Source: Candidatus Galloscillospira excrementavium
GTDB taxonomy: Bacteria > Bacillota > Clostridia > Oscillospirales > Oscillospiraceae
Assembly (NCBI GenBank): GCA_018711785.1
Contig: DVHW01000108.1
Location: 1-11,460 of the forward strand
Direction of reading: 5' to 3'
DNA length: 11,460 nt
Below the pieces are notes generated by a model. That model was not told the origin of the DNA, made no database searches, and saw nothing but the letters and a program-made list of their open reading frames with translations. The translations under genes were made by a program, and so were the position numbers. This document shows positions 1-8,056 of this stretch, one piece after another (the stretch's first letter is position 1; every line of letters begins with the position of its first letter).

Positions 1-792
1 ATTATCTCCTACAATGACGACCCGGTGGTCCTCCTGGTGACCGGGGCCCTCATCGTCATCGGCGGCCTGGGCTTCTTTGTCTGGGAGGACATCTGGGTCC
101 ACCGGAGCTGGAAAAAGTTCTCCCTCTACACCAAAATGGTCCTCACTATGACGGCTATGCTCCTGGTGGTGGGTGGGCTGTTCTTCTTTATTGTGGAGCA
201 CGACAATCCTGCCACGCTGGGGGACATGCCCTTCTGGCAGAAAGGACTCAACTCCCTCTTCCAGTCCATCACCCTGCGCACCGCGGGCTTTGACTCCATC
301 GGCCAGGGCGGCCTTCAGGACTCCAGCAAGGCCCTGTCGGTCATCCTGATGCTGGTGGGCGGTTCCTCCGGCTCTACGGCCGGTGGCGTCAAGACCGGAA
401 CGGTAGCTGTGCTGCTGCTGGCCTTCCGGGCCAGCCTGGCGGGACGGGAGCAGGTCACCATCCGGGGGCGGAGCATCTCCTACCGGCGGGTCATGGACGC
501 CATGACCCTGGTCCTGATGGTGGTGTTCCTGTTCCTGGCCAGCTCTATGGTGATCTCCACCATTGAGCCCTTCTCCTACTTAGATACCGCCTACGAGGTG
601 GCATCGGCCATGGGCACAGTGGGCGTGACTACGGGTATCACCCCCTCGCTGACCGCCTTCTCCCAGTCGATTTTGATTGCACTGATGTATCTGGGACGGG
701 TAGGCATCATGTCCTTCTCGGTGGCCTTCCTGGTGAACCGCCAAAAGAATGCGAAAATCAAGTATCCCACGGTTGATATTATGATCGGATAA
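1..792 (+). CDS. ktrB: Potassium uptake channel subunit KtrB/TrkH family (5' end outside window)
   Basis: The frame is open from the first base, so only the C-terminal 263 residues are present. It is a membrane protein that forms the K+-conducting pore of a Ktr/Trk system. Three pore-loop signatures of the family are visible: a TLRTAGFDS segment near residues 91-99, GGSSGSTAGGVKTGT near 120-134 (the family's GGSxGSTAGG motif) and ASAMGTVGVTTGITP near 201-215. Hydrophobic membrane segments lie between them, and the protein ends in a short basic tail after YLGRVG. The next gene is a single-RCK regulatory subunit, which favours KtrB over E. coli-type TrkH, although the two are homologous and the missing N-terminus prevents a firm choice. 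The gene ends at TAA 790-792, whose last bases start the AAGGAG of the next gene's ribosome binding site, so the pair is almost certainly co-transcribed. Confidence 0.93.
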   Translation: MISYNDDPVVLLVTGALIVIGGLGFFVWEDIWVHRSWKKFSLYTKMVLTMTAMLLVVGGLFFFIVEHDNPATLGDMPFWQKGLNSLFQSITLRTAGFDSIGQGGLQDSSKALSVILMLVGGSSGSTAGGVKTGTVAVLLLAFRASLAGREQVTIRGRSISYRRVMDAMTLVLMVVFLFLASSMVISTIEPFSYLDTAYEVASAMGTVGVTTGITPSLTAFSQSILIALMYLGRVGIMSFSVAFLVNRQKNAKIKYPTVDIMIG

Positions 793-807
793 GGAGTGTC
801 ATTCAGT

Positions 808-1458
808 ATGAAGACCTTTGTTGTCATCGGCCTGGGCCGATTTGGAGAAGCGGTCGCTACGGAGCTGTGTGCTCTGGGCCACGAGGTGCTGGCCATCGAC
901 GCCTCGGAGGAGAGCGTACAGCGGGTGGCCGACCGGGTCACCCATGCGGTGACCGGGGATGCCAGGGACCCGGTGGTCCTCCGGGCCCTGGGCGTGCGCA
1001 ACTACGACTGTGCCGTGGTGGCGGCGGGGGGCGATGTGGGCAACAGCGCCCTCATCACCCTGAACCTGAAGGACCTGGGCATCAAGCAGGTCATCTGCAA
1101 GGCCCAGAGCCGGGTCCACCGGAAGGTGCTGGAGAAGATCGGCGCGGACCGGGTGGTCATCCCGGAGCATGAAATGGGCATCAAGCTGGCCCACGGGCTG
1201 TCCGGCTCCAACGTGATCAACTTCATTGAGCTCTCGGAGGACTATGGCATCGTGGAGATCGAGGCGCCCTCCGCCTGGTATGGACATACCATCAAGGAGC
1301 TGGATGTGCGGGCGAAGTATGGAGTCAACATCATTGCCGTGCGGAAGAAGAGCCGGGAGATGAACGTGGCTCCCGGCGGCGACTATGTGATTGAATCGGG
1401 GGATGTGGTGGCAGCCCTGGGCGGAAACGAGGCCCTGGAGCACCTCCACGACCTGTAA
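808..1458 (+). CDS. ktrA: Potassium uptake regulatory subunit KtrA (single RCK/TrkA protein)
   Basis: This 216-residue cytoplasmic protein gates the KtrB channel by binding nucleotides (ATP/ADP or NAD in family members). An N-terminal Rossmann fold is shown by VVIGLGRFG at residues 5-13 (GxGxxG) and the acidic residue ending beta-2 (AID, about residue 31). A TrkA_C/RCK_C domain follows from about residue 134 to the end. The length matches single-RCK KtrA (about 220) and is half that of E. coli TrkA. The ATG at 808 was chosen because AGGAG lies at 792-796, 11 nt upstream. An in-frame GTG at 796 would overlap that site and add four residues. The gene begins 15 bp after ktrB. A small GC-rich hairpin (1463-1478) follows the stop but has no T-tract, so transcription may continue into the methyltransferase gene. 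Confidence 0.93.
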   Translation: MKTFVVIGLGRFGEAVATELCALGHEVLAIDASEESVQRVADRVTHAVTGDARDPVVLRALGVRNYDCAVVAAGGDVGNSALITLNLKDLGIKQVICKAQSRVHRKVLEKIGADRVVIPEHEMGIKLAHGLSGSNVINFIELSEDYGIVEIEAPSAWYGHTIKELDVRAKYGVNIIAVRKKSREMNVAPGGDYVIESGDVVAALGGNEALEHLHDL

Positions 1459-1506
1459 GCGGCCGGGCCTGCGCCCGGGATGGCCGGCGGAAGGAGAGGA
1501 GAACGC

Positions 1507-2274
1507 GTGGAGCACATCACGAGCAGGCACAACCCGCTGGTGGCCCGCCTGCGGAAGCTGGGCGCCTCCCGCAGCTTCCGCCGGATCGAGGGGGCCTTCC
1601 TCTGCGAGGGACCCAAGTTGGTGGGGGAGGCCATCCGGTGGGGCGTGCCGCTGGAGATCCTCGTCACGGCGGAGGGTGCGCGGATGCCCTTTGCCGTGCC
1701 CGGCGGGGTGCGGCAGGTGACGGTCCCGGCGGATTTGCTGGCGGCGGTCTCCACGGTAGAGAGCCCCCAGGGGATGCTGGCGGTCTGCCGCCAGCCCGAC
1801 CTGACCCCGCCGGAGCGGCTGGACGGCGGCCGGTACCTGGTGCTGGACGGGGTGCAGGACCCGGGGAACCTGGGTACCATCTGGCGGACCGCCGACGCCT
1901 TCGGGGCCGCCGGCCTGCTGCTGGCAAACAGCTGCGCCGACCCCTTTTCCCCCAAGACGGTGCGGGCCACCATGGGGGCGGCCTTCCGGTTGCCGGTGTG
2001 GGAGCTGGAGCTGGACGCCGCGGCGGAGCGGCTGGCCGCGGCGGGGATCCCCCTCTACGCCACGGCCCTGCGGGAGGACACCGTGGATGTGCGGGAAGTA
2101 GACCTGTCCGCCGCCGCCGTGGTCATTGGCAGCGAGGGGAGAGGGGTCTCCCCCCGAGCGCTGGCGCTTTGCCGCCAGACCGTCAAAATTCCCATGCTGG
2201 GGCGGTGTGAGTCCCTGAACGCCGCCGTGGCCGCCGCCGTGGTCCTGTGGGAGATGGGGCGGGAGCGGCTCTAG
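1507..2274 (+). CDS. SpoU/TrmH-family RNA 2'-O-ribose methyltransferase
   Basis: This 255-residue SPOUT-class enzyme transfers a methyl group from S-adenosylmethionine to a ribose 2'-OH in rRNA or tRNA. The N-terminal region (residues 1-90) looks like the SpoU substrate-binding domain: it opens ITSRHNPLV and contains FLCEGPKLVGEAI. The three SPOUT motifs are present: QDPGNLGTIWRTADAFG at about 117-133 (conserved Asn and Arg), VIGSEGRGVS at about 206-215, and IPMLGRCESLNAAVAA at about 228-243, which forms the trefoil knot that binds the cofactor. It resembles the YsgA/RlmB/TsnR group; the target nucleotide cannot be told from sequence. GTG 1507 was chosen because AAGGAGAGGA (1491-1500) sits just upstream. 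An ATG at 1480 lies before that site and would add an atypical Arg/Gly stretch. Confidence 0.9.
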   Translation: MEHITSRHNPLVARLRKLGASRSFRRIEGAFLCEGPKLVGEAIRWGVPLEILVTAEGARMPFAVPGGVRQVTVPADLLAAVSTVESPQGMLAVCRQPDLTPPERLDGGRYLVLDGVQDPGNLGTIWRTADAFGAAGLLLANSCADPFSPKTVRATMGAAFRLPVWELELDAAAERLAAAGIPLYATALREDTVDVREVDLSAAAVVIGSEGRGVSPRALALCRQTVKIPMLGRCESLNAAVAAAVVLWEMGRERL

Positions 2275-2310
2275 CCCCGGACAGAGAGAACGAGAAGGAG
2301 GGCGAGTCCT

Positions 2311-3576
2311 GTGGCATCCCTGAAGTACTGGATCTGGCTCACCACCCGGAGCGGAGTGGGGCACGAGGCCGCGTTCCGGCTGCTGGAGCACTTCGGCACG
2401 CCGGAGAGCGCCTATTTCGCCGACCCGGGGGAGTACGAGCTCACCGGCCTGCCGGGCCAGGCTAGGCAGGCGCTGGAGGACAAATCCTTGGACGGGGCGG
2501 AGCGGATCCTGGCCGACTGTGAGCGGCTGGGGGTGCGGGTGCTCACCTTCCAGGACGCCGAGTACCCTGAGCGGCTGCGGCAGATCCCCTATCCGCCCTG
2601 CGTGCTCTATGTGAAGGGCCAGCTCTTCTCCTTTGACGAGGAGCTGGCCGTGGCGGTGGTGGGCTCCCGGCGGCCCACGCCCTACGGCGTGCGCATGGCG
2701 GGGCGGCTGGGACTGGACCTGGCCCGGCGGGGGGTGCTGCTGGTCTCCGGCATAGCCCAGGGCATCGACTGCACCGCCCTGAAGGGCGCCCTCGCCGGCG
2801 GCGGACGGGTGGTGTCGGTGCTGGGCGGGGGCGTGGATGTGCACTACCCACCCCAGAACCGGGACCTCTACGACGATGTGGCCGCCGTGGGCGCCCTCAT
2901 CAGCGAGTACCCGCCCGGCACCGAGCCCGAGGGGTGGCATTTCCCGGTCCGCAACCGCATCATCAGCGGGCTGTCCCTAGGCGTGGCGGCAGTGGAGGCC
3001 GGCGAGGGGAGCGGCACCCTCATCACCACCCGGCTGGCCCTGGAGCAGAACCGGGAGGTCTTTGCCTTCCCCGGCCCGGCCGACGCGCCCATGAGCCGGG
3101 GCACCAACAAGCTCATCCAGCGGGGCGAGGCCAAGCTGATCCTCTCGGCGGAGGACGTGCTGAGCGAGTTCGCCCTGCTCTATCCCCACCGCCTGCGGGA
3201 GGCCGAACCCCTGTCCGCCGAGGACGAGGCGGAGCGGCTGGAGGCGGTATTAGAGGGAAAAACGGGGGAGAAAACGGGAGAAAAACCGCCCCGTGTGGAG
3301 AAAAACCGTGGCCAAAGTCCGGAGAAAGAGGTTGACAAGGGGCAAAAGAGGGCATATATTACCTTAAAAGAAGGGGACGGAGCCTGGACCGACGACGAGC
3401 GGGACATCCTGCTGGCCTTGGGCGGGCGCACCCTCCACCCGGATGAACTGGTGGAGGCCACCGGCATACCCGCCCGGCGGGTGCTCTCCGCCCTCACCAT
3501 GCTCCAGCTGCGGGGCTATGTGGAGGAGCGGCCGGGCAAGCGGTTCGAGGCCCTCGTCCTGCTGAGAACAGACTGA
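2311..3576 (+). CDS. dprA: DNA-processing protein DprA (Smf)
   Basis: DprA binds incoming single-stranded DNA and loads RecA during natural transformation; it is widely conserved even in bacteria not known to be competent. The 421 residues show an N-terminal SAM/HhH-like region (about 1-80), then the Rossmann-type DprA domain: VVGSRRPTPYG at 117-126, VSGIAQGID at 145-153, LGGGVDVHYPPQNRDL at 171-186, WHFPVRNRIISGLS at 209-222, GSGTLITTRLALEQNREV at 233-250 and SRGTNKLIQRG at 262-272. A highly charged linker of about 60 residues (300-360) joins it to a C-terminal winged-helix domain (about 361-421). The GTG start at 2311 is set by AAGGAG at 2295-2300. The linker DNA is A-rich and has repeated GGAGAAAA units, unlike the GC-rich rest of the gene, and contains a near-consensus promoter. 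The dprA-topA order is conserved in Firmicutes. Confidence 0.95.
   Translation: MASLKYWIWLTTRSGVGHEAAFRLLEHFGTPESAYFADPGEYELTGLPGQARQALEDKSLDGAERILADCERLGVRVLTFQDAEYPERLRQIPYPPCVLYVKGQLFSFDEELAVAVVGSRRPTPYGVRMAGRLGLDLARRGVLLVSGIAQGIDCTALKGALAGGGRVVSVLGGGVDVHYPPQNRDLYDDVAAVGALISEYPPGTEPEGWHFPVRNRIISGLSLGVAAVEAGEGSGTLITTRLALEQNREVFAFPGPADAPMSRGTNKLIQRGEAKLILSAEDVLSEFALLYPHRLREAEPLSAEDEAERLEAVLEGKTGEKTGEKPPRVEKNRGQSPEKEVDKGQKRAYITLKEGDGAWTDDERDILLALGGRTLHPDELVEATGIPARRVLSALTMLQLRGYVEERPGKRFEALVLLRTD
3332..3360 (+). promoter_or_regulatory. Internal sigma-A-type promoter in dprA, probably for topA
   Basis: TTGACA at 3332-3337 and TATATT at 3355-3360 are separated by exactly 17 nt, a near-perfect vegetative promoter, with A-rich DNA upstream. 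Transcription would begin near 3367, about 346 nt before the topA start. In the dprA frame these bases encode EVDKGQKRAYI, using codons (ATT, TTA just after) that are rare in this GC-rich window. That fits selection on the DNA itself. Activity is inferred. Confidence 0.6.
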
Positions 3577-3577
3577 A

Positions 3578-3694
3578 GGAAAAGGAAGCGTGAAACAGGA
3601 AAAAGAGGGTGCGCCGGGCCTCCGGCGCGCCTGGACCGGAGGGGGCGGCCCGCCCCTCAAAGCCGGCTTTTTCCCGCTTCACGCGCCCTTTTCC
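3578..3694 (+). repeat. Nested inverted-repeat structure between dprA and topA
   Basis: The arm 3578-3605 pairs without gaps to 3667-3694, with 24 of 28 positions complementary. Inside are a hairpin with stems 3609-3617/3622-3630 (nine pairs counting one G-T, loop GCCT) and a second stem formed by CCGG 3636-3639/3663-3666 enclosing GGGGCG 3642-3647/CGCCCC 3651-3656. A CTTTTT run (3667-3672) follows the second stem and also forms part of the long outer stem. The element starts one base after the dprA stop and ends seven bases before the topA ribosome binding site. It could be a bidirectional terminator for dprA, a leader structure for topA, or a palindromic repeat element. No target-site duplication is seen at its ends. 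Confidence 0.7.
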
Positions 3695-3712
3695 ATATTG
3701 CGGAGGGATATT

Positions 3713-6037
3713 GTGGCAAAAACCAACCTAGTCATCGTGGAGTCGCCCGCCAAGGCCAAGACCATCACGAAATATCTGGGCCCGGGCTACCAGGTCAAGG
3801 CCTCCATGGGCCATGTCCGGGACCTGCCCAAGAGCAAGATCGGCGTGGATGTGGAGCACGACTTGCAGGTGGACTATCAGCCCATCAAGGGCAAGGAGGA
3901 GGTCATCGACGACCTCAAGAAGGCGGCCAAGAAGAGCGACAAGGTGTACCTCGCCACCGACCCGGACCGGGAGGGGGAGGCCATCTCCTGGCACCTGAAG
4001 GAGCTTTTGGGCCTGCCGGAGGACAAGACCTGCCGGGTGACCTTCAACGAGATCACCAGGAAGGTGGTCAATGAGGCCATCGCTGCCCCCCGGAGCATCG
4101 ACATGGACCTGGTGAACGCCCAGCAGGCCCGCCGGGTGCTGGACCGGGTGGTGGGCTATGAGCTCTCCCCCTTCCTGTGGAAGAAGATCCGCCGGGGCCT
4201 CTCCGCCGGCCGGGTCCAGTCGGTGGCCACCCGGCTGGTGTGCGAGCGGGAGGAGGAGATCCGCGCCTTCGTGCCCCAGGAGTACTGGTCCCTGGACGTG
4301 GACCTGGCGCGCGTCGCCCCCAACACCGGCGCCTTCCGGGCCTCCTTCTACGGCCGGGAGAAGAAGATGGAGCTCCACAGCGAGGCCGAGGTGGACGCCG
4401 TGGTCTCCGCTGTAAAGGGTAGCCCCTTTTCGGTGACTGGGGTCAAGCGGCAGGACAAGCAGCGCAACCCGGCGCCCCCCTTCACCACCTCCACCCTCCA
4501 GCAGGAGGCCAGCCGCAAGCTGAACATGACCCCCCGGCGGACCATGTCCATCGCCCAGCAGCTCTACGAGGGCGTGGACATCGCCGGCGAGGGCACCGTG
4601 GGCCTCATCACCTATATGCGTACCGACTCCCTGCGCCTGTCCGACGAGGCCACCGCCGCGGCCAAGGACTTCATCCTCTCCCGGTATGGAAGAGACTACT
4701 ACCCCGGAAAGGCCCGGGTCTACAAGACCAAGGGGAACGCCCAGGACGCCCACGAGGCCATCCGGCCCTCCGACGTGCGGCTGACCCCGGAGGACATCAA
4801 GAAGGACCTGACCAGTGAGCAGTACCGGCTCTACAAGCTCATCTGGAGCCGGTTTTTGGCCTGCCAGATGTCCTCGGCGGTGTACGACAGCGTGACCATC
4901 GACGTGGAGAGCGCCGGATATACCTTCCGGGCCAACCACTCGGCGGTGAAGTTCTCCGGTTACATGGCGGTCTACGTGGAGGGCAAGGACGAGGACGAGG
5001 AGGAGCGACAGTCCCCGCTGCCCGACCTGAAGGAGGGGGAGACCGTCGCCCTCCAAAAGACTGACAAGGCCCAGCACTTTACCCAGCCGCCGGCCCGGTA
5101 CACCGAGGCCACCCTCATCAAAGCCCTGGAGGAGAAGGGCATCGGCCGCCCCTCCACCTACGCCCCCACCATCTCCACCATCATGGACCGGGAGTATGTG
5201 GTGAAGGAGGGCAAGAACCTGCGCCCCACCCCCCTGGGGGAGGTGGTCACCGGCCTGATGAAGGACAAATTCCCCGACATCGTGGACACCACCTTCACCG
5301 CCCACATGGAGGAGCAGCTGGACGAGGTGGAGCAGGGCAAGGTGCAGTGGAAGCAGCTGCTGCGGGACTTTTACGGCGAGTTTGACAAGGAGCTCAAACA
5401 GGCGGAGGCCGACCTGGACGGGGAGCGCATCAAGGTCCCCGACGAGGTGTCCGACGTCATCTGCCCCAAGTGCGGGCGGAACCTGGTCTATAAGTCGGGC
5501 CGGTTCGGTCGGTTTTTGGCCTGCCCCGGCTGGCCGGAGTGCGACCACACCCAGCCCATCGTCATCGAGATGCCGGGCCGCTGCCCCAAGTGCGGCGGCA
5601 AGATTTTGAAAAAGACCTCCAAGCGGGGCTACGCCTACTACGGCTGCGAGAACAACACCAATAAGGACGAGGCCCGCCGGTGCGATTTCATGACCTGGGA
5701 CGTGCCGGTGAAAGACAACTGCCCCGCCTGCGGCCACACCCTGTTCAAAAAGTCGGGCCGGGGCTTCAAGAAGCCCTTCTGCATCAACCCGGACTGCCCC
5801 AACTTCGTCCCCGAGGAGCAGCGGGGGGGCTATAAGAAAAAGAACGCCGCCGGGGAGACTGCCTCTCAGGAGGCGGCTGCCTCCGAGGCGGAGAAGAAGC
5901 CGGCGGGGAAGAGCACCGGGAAAACGTCCGCGGCAAAGAAGACCACGGCCAAAAAGCCCGCGGCGAAAAAGGCGGCGTCCAAGCCGTCCGCCACGAAAAA
6001 GACCACGACAAAAAAGACGACTCCGACGGAGGCGTGA
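3713..6037 (+). CDS. topA: DNA topoisomerase I (type IA)
   Basis: TopA relaxes negative supercoils through a transient 5'-phosphotyrosine link. The 774 residues begin with a TOPRIM domain: NLVIVESPAKAKTI near the start and ATDPDREGEAISWHLK with the metal-binding D83, D85 and E87. The IA core follows, with LSAGRVQSVATRLV, and the catalytic Tyr301 in GLITYMRTDS. Three four-cysteine zinc ribbons lie near residues 584-610, 624-657 and 670-695. The last 60 or so residues are a low-complexity Lys/Ala/Thr tail with repeated AKKTT/AKKPAAKK units. GTG 3713 was chosen because GGAGGG (3702-3707) precedes it by five bases and because homologues begin at AKTNLVIVES. An in-frame upstream GTG at 3590 would translate through the inverted repeat and gives no family-like sequence. 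The flavoprotein gene follows after 33 bp. Confidence 0.97.
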   Translation: MAKTNLVIVESPAKAKTITKYLGPGYQVKASMGHVRDLPKSKIGVDVEHDLQVDYQPIKGKEEVIDDLKKAAKKSDKVYLATDPDREGEAISWHLKELLGLPEDKTCRVTFNEITRKVVNEAIAAPRSIDMDLVNAQQARRVLDRVVGYELSPFLWKKIRRGLSAGRVQSVATRLVCEREEEIRAFVPQEYWSLDVDLARVAPNTGAFRASFYGREKKMELHSEAEVDAVVSAVKGSPFSVTGVKRQDKQRNPAPPFTTSTLQQEASRKLNMTPRRTMSIAQQLYEGVDIAGEGTVGLITYMRTDSLRLSDEATAAAKDFILSRYGRDYYPGKARVYKTKGNAQDAHEAIRPSDVRLTPEDIKKDLTSEQYRLYKLIWSRFLACQMSSAVYDSVTIDVESAGYTFRANHSAVKFSGYMAVYVEGKDEDEEERQSPLPDLKEGETVALQKTDKAQHFTQPPARYTEATLIKALEEKGIGRPSTYAPTISTIMDREYVVKEGKNLRPTPLGEVVTGLMKDKFPDIVDTTFTAHMEEQLDEVEQGKVQWKQLLRDFYGEFDKELKQAEADLDGERIKVPDEVSDVICPKCGRNLVYKSGRFGRFLACPGWPECDHTQPIVIEMPGRCPKCGGKILKKTSKRGYAYYGCENNTNKDEARRCDFMTWDVPVKDNCPACGHTLFKKSGRGFKKPFCINPDCPNFVPEEQRGGYKKKNAAGETASQEAAASEAEKKPAGKSTGKTSAAKKTTAKKPAAKKAASKPSATKKTTTKKTTPTEA

Positions 6038-6070
6038 CCCCCGCAGGCCCATGTGAGAGGAGAGACAGTG

Positions 6071-6688
6071 ATGAAGGTACTGATGCTCAACGGAAGCCCC
6101 AAGCCCAACGGCAACACCGCCCTGGCTCTTAGGGAGATGGAGAAGGTGTTCGCCGCCGAGGGAGTGGAGACCGAGCTCGTCCACGTGGGGAACAAGGACA
6201 TCCGTGGGTGCATCGCCTGCGGCCACTGCTTTGAGGCGGGCAAGTGCGTGTTCAACGACCTGGTGAACGAGGTGGCCCCTAAATTCGAGGCCTGCGACGG
6301 CCTGGTGGTGGGCAGCCCGGTGTACTACGCCTCGGCCAACGCCACCCTGGTGGCCCTGCTGACCCGGCTGTTTTACAGCACCCACTTCGACAAGACTATG
6401 AAGGTGGGCGCCGCCGTGGTGGCCGCCCGGAGAGGGGGCCTCTCCGCCACCTTTGACGAGCTGAACAAGTTCTTCACCATCAGCGGCATGCCGGTGGCCT
6501 CCAGCCAGTACTGGAACAGCATCCACGGCCGGGAGGCCGGAGAGGCCCTCCAGGACGCCGAGGGCCTCCAGACCATGCGCACCCTGGCGCGGAACATGAC
6601 CTTCCTGATGAAGAGCATCGCCCTGGGGAAGGAGAAGTACGGCCTGCCGGAGCAGGAGGAGCCGGTGCGGACCAACTTCATCCGCTGA
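6071..6688 (+). CDS. Iron-sulfur flavoprotein-like NAD(P)H/FMN oxidoreductase
   Basis: This 205-residue protein has a flavodoxin-like FMN-reductase fold. [10 protein letters not shown] at residues 7-16 is the FMN phosphate-binding loop, and [20 protein letters not shown] from about 81 is the second family signature. Between them, C47, C50, C53 and C59 form a compact C-x2-C-x2-C-x5-C motif like the one that holds a 4Fe-4S cluster in iron-sulfur flavoproteins of anaerobes. It is therefore likely a cytoplasmic electron-transfer flavoprotein. The physiological partner is unknown. ATG 6071 was chosen for the AGGAG at 6058-6062; in-frame GTGs at 6053 and 6068 are less well placed. It sits between topA and trmFO, genes that are adjacent in Bacillus. 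A role in supplying electrons to the neighbouring flavoenzyme TrmFO is possible but only speculation. Confidence 0.85.
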   Translation: MKVLMLNGSPKPNGNTALALREMEKVFAAEGVETELVHVGNKDIRGCIACGHCFEAGKCVFNDLVNEVAPKFEACDGLVVGSPVYYASANATLVALLTRLFYSTHFDKTMKVGAAVVAARRGGLSATFDELNKFFTISGMPVASSQYWNSIHGREAGEALQDAEGLQTMRTLARNMTFLMKSIALGKEKYGLPEQEEPVRTNFIR

Positions 6689-6735
6689 GGGCTTTCCACG
6701 CCCCATTTATCTTATCCCACCCCGAGGAGGAACCC

Positions 6736-8040
6736 ATGGAACCAGTGACCGTCATCGGCGCGGGGCTGGCGGGCTGTGAGGCAGCCTGGCAGCTGGCCGA
6801 GCGGGGCATCCCCGTCACGCTCCGGGAGATGAAGCCCGCCAAAATGACCCCCGCCCACCACAGCGGCGACTTCGCCGAGCTGGTGTGCTCCAACTCCCTG
6901 CGGGGGGCCGGACTGGAGAACGCGGTGGGGCTGCTGAAGGAGGAGCTGCGCCGCATGGGCTCCCTCATCCTCGCCTGCGCGGACGAACACCGGGTGGAGG
7001 CCGGGGGCGCCCTGGCGGTGGACCGCTTCGGCTTCTCCGGGGCGGTGACCGAGCGCATCCGCAGCCACCCCCTCATCACCGTGGAGGAGGGGGAGGAGAC
7101 CGCCCTGCCCGAGGCTGGGGAGGTCATCGTGGCCACCGGGCCCCTCACCTCCGACGCCCTGGCCGCGGCCATCCGGGCGCGGTACCCGGACATGCACACC
7201 CTGAACTTTTTCGACGCCGCCGCACCCCTGGTGACCTTTGAGAGCGTGGACATGGAGAAGGCCTTCTTCGCCTCCCGCTACGACAAGGGCACCCCGGACT
7301 ACATCAACTGCCCCCTCACCGAGGAGGAGTACCAGACCTTCTGGACCGAGCTGTGCCAGGCCCAGGAGGCCGAGGTCCACGGCTTTGAGGACAAGCGGGT
7401 CTTTGAGGGCTGCATGCCCGTGGAGGTCATGGCCCGCCGGGGCCGGGACACCCTGTGCTACGGCCCCCTGAAGCCCCGGGGGCTCACCGACCCCCGGACG
7501 GGGAGGGAGCCCTTTGCGGTGGTCCAGCTCCGCCGGGACAACGCCGAGGGGAGCATCTACAACCTGGTGGGCTTCCAGACCCACCTGAAGTGGCCGGAGC
7601 AGCGGCGGGTGTTCTCCCTGATCCCCGCCCTTGCCCACGCGGAGTTCGTGCGCTACGGCGTCATGCACCGCAACACCTATCTGGACTCGCCCCGGCTCCT
7701 GGACCGGTACTACCGGGTGAAGGAGGAGCCGCGCATCTCCTTTGCCGGGCAGGTCACCGGCGTGGAGGGGTATGTGGAATCCACCGCCTCGGGCTTTCTG
7801 TGCGCGGTGGAGCTCTCCCGCCGGCTGCGGGGCCTGCCGCCGGTGGACTTCCCCCAGGAGACCGCCGTGGGGGCCCTGGCCCTCTATGTGAGCAACCAGT
7901 CGGTGGCCGACTTCCAGCCCATGAACGTGAACTTCGGCATCATCCCGCCCCTGGGCTACAAGGTCAAGGGCAAGCGGAACAAAAATGCTGAATTGAGCAG
8001 GCGCGCCCTGGAGCTTTTGGAGGGCATCGACTACCGGTAG
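6736..8040 (+). CDS. trmFO: tRNA m5U54 methyltransferase, folate/FAD-dependent (TrmFO)
   Basis: TrmFO (formerly Gid) makes 5-methyluridine at position 54 of the tRNA T loop, taking the carbon from 5,10-methylenetetrahydrofolate and reducing it with FADH2. The 434-residue length is normal. The N-terminal dinucleotide-binding motif [15 protein letters not shown] is at residues 6-20. C51 in [11 protein letters not shown] and C226 in FEGCMPVE match the two cysteines known to be important in the family. The C-terminal [19 protein letters not shown]...NFGIIPPL segment is also typical. The start is fixed by GAGGAGG at 6724-6730, five bases before the ATG. It lies 47 bp after the flavoprotein gene with no convincing terminator between them. 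Presence of TrmFO rather than TrmA points to a Firmicutes-like host. Confidence 0.97.
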   Translation: MEPVTVIGAGLAGCEAAWQLAERGIPVTLREMKPAKMTPAHHSGDFAELVCSNSLRGAGLENAVGLLKEELRRMGSLILACADEHRVEAGGALAVDRFGFSGAVTERIRSHPLITVEEGEETALPEAGEVIVATGPLTSDALAAAIRARYPDMHTLNFFDAAAPLVTFESVDMEKAFFASRYDKGTPDYINCPLTEEEYQTFWTELCQAQEAEVHGFEDKRVFEGCMPVEVMARRGRDTLCYGPLKPRGLTDPRTGREPFAVVQLRRDNAEGSIYNLVGFQTHLKWPEQRRVFSLIPALAHAEFVRYGVMHRNTYLDSPRLLDRYYRVKEEPRISFAGQVTGVEGYVESTASGFLCAVELSRRLRGLPPVDFPQETAVGALALYVSNQSVADFQPMNVNFGIIPPLGYKVKGKRNKNAELSRRALELLEGIDYR

Positions 8041-8056
8041 GGGCGGGTCGCTTGCC

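Noticed and set aside
1463..1478. Hairpin CCGGGC/GCCCGG after ktrA
   Set aside because: Only six pairs and no T-tract, so not supported as a terminator.
799..2940. Minus-strand open frame of 713 codons opposite ktrA, the methyltransferase gene and dprA
   Set aside because: Pro/Gly/His/Arg-rich shadow frame covering three well-supported plus-strand genes; no family resemblance.
3590..3712. Upstream extension of topA from GTG 3590
   Set aside because: It would translate the inverted repeat, has no homologue-like sequence, and a well-placed ribosome binding site supports GTG 3713.
3728..6706. Very long minus-strand open frame (992 codons) antisense to topA and the flavoprotein gene
   Set aside because: It is low-complexity Gly/His/Leu/Val-rich, has no domain pattern, and comes from the GC-rich third-position bias of the genes on the other strand.
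6689..6735. Possible terminator or promoter between the flavoprotein gene and trmFO
   Set aside because: Only a four-base GGGC/GCCC pairing and no T-run or -35/-10 pair; the genes are probably co-transcribed.
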